From: an uncultured Lachnospiraceae bacterium
GTDB lineage: Bacteria > Bacillota > Clostridia > Lachnospirales > Lachnospiraceae
DNA: 5,116 nucleotides
Reading direction: 5' to 3'
NCBI GenBank assembly: GCA_946611525.1
Contig: CAMODS010000115.1
Coordinates: forward strand, 1 to 5,116
Part shown: positions 1 through 5,116 of the stretch, one piece after another
Numbering within the stretch: the stretch's first letter is position 1
How the letters are laid out: every line of letters begins with the position of its first letter
Notes under the pieces: generated by a model
What the model was told of the DNA's origin: nothing
The model's database searches: none
What the model saw: only the letters and a program-made list of their open reading frames with translations
Made by a program: the position numbers and the translations under genes

Positions 1-19
1 CAGAAGACGACGACGCCCG

Positions 20-43
20 AAAATGACAGGGGATGGCCTGTCA
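20..43 (-). terminator. Probable intrinsic terminator after the MBL hydrolase gene
   Basis: Just downstream of the MBL-gene stop codon there is a hairpin with 7-bp perfect arms, TGACAGG (24-30) and CCTGTCA (37-43), and a 6-nt loop. On the minus strand the stem is followed directly by TTTT (20-23) and then CGGG. The stem and its position fit a Rho-independent terminator closing the three-gene phosphodiesterase operon. The U-tract is short, so termination may be incomplete. Confidence 0.6.
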
Positions 44-50
44 CAAAGAT

Positions 51-848
51 CTACAGTTCCATCCCCACATATGCAAATACGACATTTTCAAAAACGGGTT
101 TTATCTCGTTTTCCATTTTTCTCACAAAGTCATCATCATGATCCGGAGCGTGGTGTGAGATCACCAGCTTCTTTACGCCTGCCGCAGCAGCGATCTCAGC
201 TCCCTTTTGAGGCGTGGAATGTCCGTATCCCTTGAACTTAATGTACTCTTCCGGAGTGTAGGATCCGTCGTAGATCATGATATCCGCATCCTTTGCAAAC
301 TGAATCAGTCTCTCATCGCTTTCACCGTTATCATGCTCATAATCGGTGGCATAAACAATGGAGCTGCCTTCGTAGTCCAGACGGTATACCAAAGACTTGC
401 CCGGATGAGAGCCCACGATATGTGTGACCCTGCAGCCATCAATATCCAGGCTGTCCGGCACAACATCAATGCTTACATCAGCGGGGTAATCCGTAAGCTC
501 CAGGGGCCAGAAGGGCGGAGAAAAAATAGTCCTAAGCTTTTCAACCCAGGGTTCAAAGGGCACATAGATCGTAACCTTGTGATCCTTTAGCATCAGTCCG
601 TCGTGGTAGGGCAGACCAATGATGTGATCTAAGTGCATGTGGGTGATGAGCACTATCTCATCGGTACCCTGAGAACTGTAATCCCCGGTCTTTGGATCCA
701 CCATGCCGCTGCCTCCGTCCAGGAATATACGGTTTTTCCCAAAGTTTACCACGTAGCAGCTGGTGCCGCCTCCATAGATGTCAAATCCCTTTCCGGATAC
801 CGAAACAGAGCCTCTGGCTCCAAAACAAGTAAGCTGTAATTTTCCCAT
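51..848 (-). CDS. MBL-fold metallohydrolase, COG1235-type (possible cyclic phosphodiesterase)
   Basis: This is a 265-residue cytosolic protein with no signal peptide or membrane segment. Seen in the sequence: an N-terminal GARGS segment (10-14), YGGGTSC (25-31), a buried LDGGSG strand (43-48), the metallo-beta-lactamase motif HMHLDH (H70, H72, D74, H75), a later metal-ligand candidate H148 in SHPG, D169 in ATDYEHD, D194 in YDGSYT, GHST (209-212) and a C-terminal SHHAPDHDD (231-239). This arrangement is typical of the COG1235 group, which includes class-II cyclic-nucleotide and phosphoribosyl cyclic phosphodiesterases, so a binuclear-metal phosphodiester hydrolase is the best guess. The substrate cannot be read from sequence. 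The ATG at 848 is chosen because AGGAG sits 5 nt upstream; an in-frame GTG at 893 would add 15 residues. It lies 66 nt after the HD-GYP gene and is probably the last gene of that operon. Confidence 0.9.
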   Translation of the reverse strand: MGKLQLTCFGARGSVSVSGKGFDIYGGGTSCYVVNFGKNRIFLDGGSGMVDPKTGDYSSQGTDEIVLITHMHLDHIIGLPYHDGLMLKDHKVTIYVPFEPWVEKLRTIFSPPFWPLELTDYPADVSIDVVPDSLDIDGCRVTHIVGSHPGKSLVYRLDYEGSSIVYATDYEHDNGESDERLIQFAKDADIMIYDGSYTPEEYIKFKGYGHSTPQKGAEIAAAAGVKKLVISHHAPDHDDDFVRKMENEIKPVFENVVFAYVGMEL

Positions 849-853
849 ATTAT

Positions 854-858
854 CTCCT
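854..858 (-). promoter_or_regulatory. Ribosome binding site that fixes the MBL hydrolase start
   Basis: On the minus strand AGGAG is followed by ATAAT and then the ATG at 848, which is near-ideal Shine-Dalgarno spacing. The alternative GTG at 893 lies inside a palindrome and shows no comparable purine-rich site, so the shorter 265-residue product is preferred. Confidence 0.85.
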
Positions 859-888
859 ATCCTTCGCTGCGCTACAACGGAAATCCTC

Positions 889-905
889 GACACTCCCGGA
901 GTGTC
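889..905. repeat. 17-bp near-perfect palindrome in the HD-GYP/MBL intercistronic gap
   Basis: GACACTCCCGGAGTGTC has 8-bp perfect arms (889-896 and 898-905) around one central base. In RNA it would fold as a 7-bp stem with a 3-nt loop, 10 nt after the HD-GYP stop codon. No T-run follows on the minus strand, so it is not an intrinsic terminator. It could be an mRNA-stabilising or processing hairpin between the two cistrons, or a protein-binding operator; the sequence does not decide between them. Confidence 0.6.
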
Positions 906-914
906 ATCATCCCT

Positions 915-2357
915 CTATTTTTTCCAGGCTTCGGATTCATAAAACATATCCAAAAGCTTTTTATCAAGCTTGCCCTCACCCTCCATCTCACGAAGAATGG
1001 AAAATGCCTTCTCTGTAGGCATGGGTGGCTTGTAGGGACGATCCTCAGCCGTCAATGCATCATATATATCCAAAATGGTAATAAGCCTGGTCTCCATGGG
1101 CAGCTCATCCCCCTTCTTGTGATGAGGGTAGCCTGTGCCGTTTATAAACTCATGATGACCTGAAGCCCACTCGGGAACATGCTCGTAGAGTCCCTTAAAG
1201 ATCATCTCCGACAGCATGGACTCCGTGTACTCCACATGAGTCTCAATGATATGCCTCTCCTCTGCGGTAAGAGTGCCCTTTCTCACCGAAAGTGATACCA
1301 CCTCGTCCTCTGTTAAAAGAGGCACCCTGTCTCCCTCGGATGTCAGGCACTGAAGCTTTGAAATAGCCTGAACCTTTTCAAGCTTTTCGTCAGGCAAAAA
1401 GCCCGCCTTATTTATATCCATGATAAAGTCCCTGGCATCGGTAAGCTCTGCTATGGCCTCATCCGCTCCGTTCTCACCGGAAAGTCCCCTTATCTTTTCA
1501 CAAAGAATGGCAACCTCTATGCGGTGCATCACCTCAGGCAGCTTATCACCCAGCCTGGACTCCTTGTCCATAACCTCCAGGGGGATCACCAGCTTTCCAA
1601 GATCATGAAGCCATATACTCATCAAAAGGGGATCCCACTCATCCTCGGGGAAAAGCTCCGGATCCTTTTCGGCTGCGTATTTTAAAAACTTCTCTCCATA
1701 GGAGACCATGCTCTTGGTGTGGTTGGCATTGTAGGGGGACCTGGTATCAACCGCATCGATCATAACCCGTACAAAGGAATGCAAGATATCCAAAACTTCC
1801 TTTGCCAGCATCCGGTTGTGAAGTGACACCGAAGCCAGTGACGTCATGGCAGATATCATCCGCTCAAACTCCCTGGCAAAAGGGATCACCTCGCCGTCAC
1901 TTCCGGTTGCATTGATAAGCTGCAGTACTCCAATGACATTTTCATGATCATCTATCATGGGAACCACAAGCATGGATCTGGTCCGGTAGTCATTAAGTGA
2001 ATCATACTTTTTGGCTCCGGTAAAGTCGTACTCCTTTGAGTCGTAGATATCCGGCAGGTTTATAAGCTTTTTATCGATGGCCGCACAGGCACAGACCGAT
2101 GAACGATTGAGCTGTACCGGAGGCAGGGAAACATCCCCGTCAAGCTTTGACATATGCACGCCCTTTGATCTGGTGTAGAGACTCTCAAACTCCAGACAGT
2201 CATCGGACTTTACATATACGGTACCTCCGTCACAATGGGTCAGATCCATGGACTCCGTCAGTATCATGTCAAAAAGGACGTCCAGCTGACGCTCCGTGGT
2301 AAAGGCTAGTGCCAGATCCAAAAAACGTTCTATAGAATACTCATCTGCTACGCTCAT
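915..2357 (-). CDS. GAF domain / HD-GYP domain cyclic-di-GMP phosphodiesterase
   Basis: This is a 480-residue soluble protein. Residues about 8-180 form a GAF domain, with the typical end YRTRSMLVVPM followed by VIGVLQLINA (125-150). Residues about 185-475 form an HD-GYP phosphodiesterase domain. The metal-site set is complete: H213, H251-D252 in HDLGK (K255), H374, H401-H402, the GTGYP signature (407-411) and D430 in DIYDAL. HD-GYP enzymes hydrolyse c-di-GMP to pGpG and/or GMP, and the intact motifs predict activity. Oddly, roughly 90 residues (about 266-357) lie between HDLGK and the LTAEERHIIETH helix, where typical HD-GYP domains have only a short link. The start overlaps the end of the PAS-GGDEF-EAL gene by 17 bp, with GGAG at 2365-2368, which implies co-transcription and probably coupled translation. 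The GAF ligand is unknown. Confidence 0.95.
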   Translation of the reverse strand: MSVADEYSIERFLDLALAFTTERQLDVLFDMILTESMDLTHCDGGTVYVKSDDCLEFESLYTRSKGVHMSKLDGDVSLPPVQLNRSSVCACAAIDKKLINLPDIYDSKEYDFTGAKKYDSLNDYRTRSMLVVPMIDDHENVIGVLQLINATGSDGEVIPFAREFERMISAMTSLASVSLHNRMLAKEVLDILHSFVRVMIDAVDTRSPYNANHTKSMVSYGEKFLKYAAEKDPELFPEDEWDPLLMSIWLHDLGKLVIPLEVMDKESRLGDKLPEVMHRIEVAILCEKIRGLSGENGADEAIAELTDARDFIMDINKAGFLPDEKLEKVQAISKLQCLTSEGDRVPLLTEDEVVSLSVRKGTLTAEERHIIETHVEYTESMLSEMIFKGLYEHVPEWASGHHEFINGTGYPHHKKGDELPMETRLITILDIYDALTAEDRPYKPPMPTEKAFSILREMEGEGKLDKKLLDMFYESEAWKK

Positions 2358-4050
2358 AATAAAACTCCATAAATTCCTCTATTGGCATGGGCTTTGCAAA
2401 ATAAAAGCCCTGGAAATTGGTGACCGGAAAATGTATCCTGATAAACTCTGCCATCTCCTCAGACTCGATGCCCTCCACACATACCTTTTTGCCAAGCTCA
2501 ATGGAGCAGCTGGTAATGGCCCGAAGCAGGCTTTGTTTTGGCATATCAGTCTCGATATTATCCACAAATGACTTGTCGATCTTGATCTGGTCCACAGGAA
2601 TCTCCATCAAAAGATTGAGTGCAGAATAGCCGGTACCGAAATCATCGAGAGCCGTCTGCATACCATAGGTCTTGAAGTGGATCATCACATTTCTCAGCGC
2701 CTCGGGGTCCAAAAGCTTGCATCTTTCCGTAAGCTCAAGCTTGATATTCTCAACAGGGAAGTCCTCCTCCTTTAGGATCTGCATCATCATCTCCTTAAAC
2801 TCGGGACGCTGAAGCTGTGGGTATGCCAGGTTGATATTGATGGTGAAATCCGGTTGTATCTCAAGCAAAGGCTTGGTATCCCGGATGGCCTTGTGGATGA
2901 TCCAGTTGCCCAGCTCATAATAGATGGGATCCTGCTCAAGCCAGGGAATGAACTCGCCCGGCGGAACTACCTTGCCACTTTTCATCTGCCACCGCACCAA
3001 AGCCTCCATGCCTGTGATATTCTCCGAATGAGCATCCACTATGGGCTGGTAATGAAGTAAAAAGCCCCGGCAATCCTCAGCGATGCAGTTTCTTATCTCA
3101 GATAAAAGCTTCAGATGTCTTTCATTGCCCTCTATGTAATCCTCATCCACTATCACCAGATTCTGGGCATTTTCAGCCTTTGCTTTTTGCAAAACAAAAA
3201 GTGCGCTGTTGTAGACTGAATTGGGATCCACGGAAAATTCATTAACTGTCATCACTGCAGCGCATATATCCACGGTAAGGTGGTTTCCATCCACTACCAG
3301 GTTATTTTCAAAATGTGATCTGATGGAGTTGAAATTGTTTTCGAGATCCGAAAGCTTTCTTATCTCCTTATCCACCAGATATACGAACTTGGTGCCCTCC
3401 ACTCTAAAGAGCGTACCAAGGCTGGTAAAGGTAAGGGCATAATCTGACATGCTTTTAAGGACTGAATTTCCGAATCTGTAACCGTAGGCCGAGTTTATAT
3501 CGAAGAAATTCCTGACTCCCACCATAACCAGATAAAAAGGCTTTTCATTTATCATGTAGTTATGCATGGTGGACATAAGATGGGAACGGCTGTAAAGTCC
3601 GGTGACGGGATCCACGTTGTTGCTCATCTCATGGTTTATCAAAGTGCCCGCAAAAAAAACAGGGTTTTTGGACTCGTCCCTAATCACCTCACCCCTCCCG
3701 GAGCAGGTGACATAGCGTCCCTCCCTGTTTTTGGCTCTAAAATAAAGATCAAACTCCGTAATGCGACCATCAACGGCGTCTTTGAACTCCTTGAAATACG
3801 CATCACGATCCTGCGGGGCTATAAGCTCGCCCCATAACTCACCTGCATTTTCCATAATAGAACCCGGCAGGCCGAAATAATCCACCGCCTCCTCTGACAG
3901 ATAAGAGCAGCCGGTCTCAACATTGGTCAGAAAAATGTATTTACCATATTCATCATCGGAAAACAGCTCAAGGATATGAGGAAAAAATTTGACGACCTTG
4001 TCATGCTGCATCCTGTCATCTTTAAATGCTTCTAAAGATTTCTTGTCCAT
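2341..4050 (-). CDS. PAS / degenerate GGDEF / EAL protein, predicted c-di-GMP phosphodiesterase
   Basis: This is a 569-residue protein with no membrane segments. Residues about 35-140 look like a PAS domain, ending in a PAC-like stretch. Residues about 146-300 are GGDEF-like, starting with DPVTGLYSR, but the signature is EGTKF (218-222), no RxxD inhibitory site precedes it, and the usual DxFKxIND segment reads NFFDINS. It should therefore not make c-di-GMP. Residues about 315-565 form an EAL domain with the key residues in place: E349 in MEALVRW, N407, E439 in LELTE, D469-D470 in DDFGTGYS, K490 in IKIDKSF, E526 in VEGIES and Q547. An active c-di-GMP to pGpG phosphodiesterase is predicted. The start at 4050 has a GGGGG ribosome-binding stretch at 4055-4059; the next Met (residue 14) has only AGG abutting it. 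It is the first gene of the operon and overlaps the HD-GYP gene by 17 bp. Confidence 0.95.
   Translation of the reverse strand: MDKKSLEAFKDDRMQHDKVVKFFPHILELFSDDEYGKYIFLTNVETGCSYLSEEAVDYFGLPGSIMENAGELWGELIAPQDRDAYFKEFKDAVDGRITEFDLYFRAKNREGRYVTCSGRGEVIRDESKNPVFFAGTLINHEMSNNVDPVTGLYSRSHLMSTMHNYMINEKPFYLVMVGVRNFFDINSAYGYRFGNSVLKSMSDYALTFTSLGTLFRVEGTKFVYLVDKEIRKLSDLENNFNSIRSHFENNLVVDGNHLTVDICAAVMTVNEFSVDPNSVYNSALFVLQKAKAENAQNLVIVDEDYIEGNERHLKLLSEIRNCIAEDCRGFLLHYQPIVDAHSENITGMEALVRWQMKSGKVVPPGEFIPWLEQDPIYYELGNWIIHKAIRDTKPLLEIQPDFTININLAYPQLQRPEFKEMMMQILKEEDFPVENIKLELTERCKLLDPEALRNVMIHFKTYGMQTALDDFGTGYSALNLLMEIPVDQIKIDKSFVDNIETDMPKQSLLRAITSCSIELGKKVCVEGIESEEMAEFIRIHFPVTNFQGFYFAKPMPIEEFMEFYYERSR
2365..2368 (-). 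promoter_or_regulatory. Ribosome binding site of the HD-GYP gene, inside the upstream coding region
   Basis: On the minus strand GGAG is followed by seven bases and the ATG at 2357. The site lies within the last codons of the PAS-GGDEF-EAL gene, which ends at 2341. Ribosomes finishing the first gene therefore pass over this signal, which favours coupled, balanced synthesis of the two phosphodiesterases. Confidence 0.75.
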
Positions 4051-4067
4051 AACGCCCCCAAATAAAC

Positions 4068-4080
4068 CTGCATCATGCAG
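4068..4080. repeat. 13-bp palindrome upstream of the PAS-GGDEF-EAL start
   Basis: CTGCATCATGCAG has 6-bp perfect arms around one central base. It lies 18 to 30 nt upstream of the start codon, in the presumed 5' leader of the operon. It could be a small operator or a weak hairpin near the ribosome binding site. A palindrome this short can occur by chance. Confidence 0.4.
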
Positions 4081-4103
4081 TAAATATCATCCTGATCAAA
4101 ACG

Positions 4104-4143
4104 AAGGATCCTTATCAAAGAATCCTTTATACTCAGAATGACA
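4104..4143. repeat. Third, diverged copy of the CTCAGAATGACA dispersed repeat
   Basis: The segment ends with CTCAGAATGACA (4132-4143), identical over 12 bases to 5006-5017 and the inverse of 5030-5041. Its other end, AAGGATCCTT (4104-4113), resembles the GGATTCTT end of the other units, while the interior differs. Within it, AAGGAT (4104-4109) can pair with ATCCTT (4122-4127). It lies between the candidate promoter and the start of the PAS-GGDEF-EAL gene, so it would be transcribed as part of that leader. Confidence 0.65.
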
Positions 4144-4170
4144 TTGCAATACAAACTTAAAATCATAAAC

Positions 4171-4199
4171 AGTATAACCTATTTACTGATAATTATAAA
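4171..4199 (-). promoter_or_regulatory. Candidate sigma-A-type promoter of the phosphodiesterase operon
   Basis: On the minus strand, TTTATA (4194-4199, -35-like, 4 of 6 consensus bases) is followed after exactly 17 nt by TATACT (4171-4176, -10-like, 5 of 6). It sits just past the araD terminator in AT-rich sequence and points towards the PAS-GGDEF-EAL gene, giving a leader of about 115 nt. A second TATAAT (4192-4197) overlaps the -35 but would need a -35 inside the terminator stem. AT-rich DNA gives such matches by chance, hence moderate confidence. Confidence 0.45.
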
Positions 4200-4201
4200 G
4201 G

Positions 4202-4230
4202 AAAAAATCGGGCAGCTTGCAGGCTGCCCG
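4202..4230 (-). terminator. Intrinsic terminator of araD
   Basis: An 8-bp perfect GC-rich stem pairs 4209-4216 with 4223-4230 around a 6-nt loop. On the minus strand it is followed by one A and then TTTTTT (4202-4207). It starts 25 nt after the araD stop codon. This is a classic Rho-independent terminator and separates the pentose genes from the c-di-GMP operon. Confidence 0.92.
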
Positions 4231-4254
4231 TCAGATTCATCACTGGTTTCTTTC

Positions 4255-4953
4255 TTATTTTTGTCCGTAATATGCATTGGGACCGTGCTTTCTCATGAAA
4301 TGCTTGTCCTGCATGGACTGGGGTGTGGTGTTGTCACCGTTGGGGTTTAGGATCTCCGTCATAAGGTTCATCTTGGAGATCTCCTCCAAAACAACTGCGT
4401 TGTAAACTGCATTGGCGGCGTCCTTGCCCCAGGTGAAGGGACCGTGGTTTTTGCACAGCACTCCCGGTACATGCATGGGATCGATGCCTCTCTCTTTGAA
4501 GGTCTCTATGATGGTGATACCGGTGTTCTTTTCATAAGCCTCCTCGATCTCCTCAGGTGTCAGGTTTCTGGCACAGGGGATGGGACCGTAAAAATAGTCT
4601 GCGTGAGTGGTGCCGTAGCAGGGAACATCCCTTCCTGCCTGGGCCCAGGCTGTAGCATGGGGTGAATGTGTGTGGACGATGCCGCCTACCTTTTCAAATG
4701 CCTTGTAAAGCTCCAGATGTGTAGGCGTATCCGATGAGGGATTCATGTCGCCCTCTACCTTATTCCCCTCCAGATCCATGACCACCATGTCCTCAGGGCG
4801 AAGCTTTTCGTAGTCAACGCCGCTGGGCTTTATTACAAAAAGACCCTTTTGCCTGTCTATGCCGCTGACGTTGCCCCAGGTGTAGGTGACGAGGCCGCGC
4901 GCCGGCAGCTCCATATTCGCTTCATAAACTGCTTTTTTTAATTCTTCTAACAT
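4255..4953 (-). CDS. araD: L-ribulose-5-phosphate 4-epimerase
   Basis: This is a 232-residue cytosolic class-II aldolase/epimerase family protein that converts L-ribulose 5-phosphate to D-xylulose 5-phosphate, the last step feeding L-arabinose into the pentose phosphate pathway. It matches E. coli AraD (231 residues) nearly end to end from memory: LVTYTWGNVSGIDR (21-34), VIKPSGVDY (40-48), SSDTPTH (73-79), GGIVHTHSPHATAWAQAG (90-107), GTTHADYF (114-121), GVLCKNHGPF (164-173) and a C-terminal AYYGQ (227-231). Zinc ligands are H94, H96 and H170. D75 is conserved next to the zinc site, and D119 and the Tyr near the C terminus match catalytic residues. AAAAGGAG (4960-4967) precedes the ATG at good spacing. 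The paralogues UlaF and SgbE do the same reaction in ascorbate or gulonate pathways and cannot be fully excluded without neighbours, but AraD is the default. Confidence 0.95.
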   Translation of the reverse strand: MLEELKKAVYEANMELPARGLVTYTWGNVSGIDRQKGLFVIKPSGVDYEKLRPEDMVVMDLEGNKVEGDMNPSSDTPTHLELYKAFEKVGGIVHTHSPHATAWAQAGRDVPCYGTTHADYFYGPIPCARNLTPEEIEEAYEKNTGITIIETFKERGIDPMHVPGVLCKNHGPFTWGKDAANAVYNAVVLEEISKMNLMTEILNPNGDNTTPQSMQDKHFMRKHGPNAYYGQK

Positions 4954-4987
4954 CCTATTCTCCTTTTAAAGTTCTCAGATGAGTAGG

Positions 4988-5017
4988 GATTCTTCGGGCT
5001 ATGCCCTCAGAATGACA
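4988..5017. repeat. Dispersed hairpin repeat, unit 1 (inverted relative to unit 2)
   Basis: The unit has the form GATTCTTCG (4988-4996), a variable centre of 9 nt, then CTCAGAATGACA (5006-5017). ATTCT and AGAAT near its ends pair, and inside them GGGC and GCCC pair around a TAT loop, so it can fold as a hairpin on its own. It lies in the araD upstream gap. Confidence 0.8.
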
Positions 5018-5029
5018 AGAAATATGCCG

Positions 5030-5055
5030 TGTCATTCTGAGCGAAGCGAAGAATC
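5030..5055. repeat. Dispersed hairpin repeat, unit 2
   Basis: TGTCATTCTGAG (5030-5041), a 5-nt centre, then CGAAGAATC (5047-5055). This is the exact inverse of the two conserved blocks of unit 1, with a shorter centre, and the units are 12 nt apart. Together they form an imperfect inverted repeat over about 4985-5058 that could fold as one long stem. The motif, with its CGAAGCGAAG centre, resembles intergenic repeats I recall from many bacterial genomes. It begins right after the stop codon of the upstream gene. Confidence 0.85.
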
Positions 5056-5059
5056 TCTT

Positions 5060-5116
5060 TTAGTAGTTCTCAGTTGCGGAGCGCTCTACGGATACAGCAG
5101 CGGCGTAGTCCTTGAG
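5060..5116 (-). CDS. C-terminal end of an upstream gene (partial, product not identified)
   Basis: Reading in from the window edge on the minus strand, an open frame encodes LKDYAAAVSVERSATENY and stops at TAA (5060-5062). The first repeat unit starts only a few bases later, and araD begins 106 nt downstream in the same direction. The composition is protein-like and the position suits the end of a real gene. The pattern of Tyr, small residues and ValGluArg resembles, weakly, the ends of some FGGY sugar kinases such as ribulokinase, a common araD neighbour. Eighteen residues are too few to name it, so this stays a guess. Confidence 0.6.
   Translation of the reverse strand, partial: LKDYAAAVSVERSATENY

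Noticed and set aside
207..590. Plus-strand open frames, including 207-590 and others opposite the minus-strand genes
   Set aside because: They lie antisense to well-supported conserved genes and show no recognisable domain, so they are read as shadows.
849..893. GTG start at 893 giving a 280-residue MBL protein
   Set aside because: The extra 15 residues are encoded by repeat-like, palindromic sequence, no ribosome binding site is visible, and the family normally begins close to the ATG at 848, which has AGGAG at ideal spacing.
4104..4127. Hairpin AAGGAT/ATCCTT as a terminator or attenuator for the operon
   Set aside because: The stem is only 6 bp with a 12-nt loop and is followed on the minus strand by CGTTTTG, a weak tail. 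The repeat explanation is better.
4051..4170. c-di-GMP riboswitch in the leader of the phosphodiesterase operon
   Set aside because: I could not find the conserved GEMM-type core or paired helices; the only structures are short palindromes and the dispersed repeat.
4138..4350. Plus-strand open frame across the araD terminator and araD 3' end
   Set aside because: It runs through the terminator hairpin and antisense to the conserved araD C terminus, with a low-complexity start.
4988..5055. CRISPR repeats or an insertion sequence end
   Set aside because: Only two units are present here, inverted rather than direct and with no regular spacers. There is no transposase gene nearby.
4968..5059. 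Separate promoter for araD in the upstream gap
   Set aside because: Most of the gap is repeat sequence and no -35/-10 pair with acceptable spacing was seen. Read-through from the upstream gene is more likely.

Overview
The window looks like a piece of a Bacillota (Clostridia) chromosome, most likely a Lachnospiraceae-type organism. This is inferred from the protein style (an HD-GYP protein with an unusual internal insertion, a divergent PAS-GGDEF-EAL protein and a clostridial-looking AraD), the strong AGGAG/GGAG ribosome binding sites and the intermediate base composition. No rRNA or other taxonomic marker is present, so the family-level call is tentative. Every supported gene is on the minus strand, so transcription runs from high to low coordinates.

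Layout in transcription order. (1) 5060-5116: the last 18 codons of an upstream gene that enters from outside the window. (2) 4954-5059: a 106-nt gap holding two copies of a dispersed repeat in inverted orientation. (3) 4255-4953: araD, L-ribulose-5-phosphate 4-epimerase, followed by a textbook intrinsic terminator (4202-4230). (4) 4051-4254: an intergenic region of about 200 nt with that terminator, a candidate sigma-A-type promoter, a third copy of the repeat core and a small palindrome. (5) 2341-4050: a PAS / degenerate GGDEF / EAL protein. (6) 915-2357: a GAF / HD-GYP protein that overlaps the previous gene by 17 bp. (7) 51-848: a metallo-beta-lactamase-fold hydrolase of the COG1235 type, 66 nt downstream. 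(8) 20-43: a weaker terminator-like hairpin that probably ends the operon.

How the genes work together. The araD end belongs to pentose (L-arabinose) catabolism, possibly with the truncated upstream gene. The three downstream genes form a separate putative operon whose first two products are both predicted c-di-GMP phosphodiesterases of unrelated folds: EAL normally yields pGpG, and HD-GYP yields pGpG and/or GMP. Each carries its own N-terminal sensor-like domain (PAS, GAF). The third product is an MBL-fold hydrolase from a group that includes cyclic-nucleotide phosphodiesterases. The GGDEF domain has lost its signature, so no c-di-GMP synthase is encoded here. The operon therefore looks like a dedicated c-di-GMP lowering module. 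The role of the MBL protein in it is unknown.

No tRNA, rRNA, CRISPR array, insertion sequence or recognisable riboswitch was seen. No gene-free stretch exceeds 300 bases.
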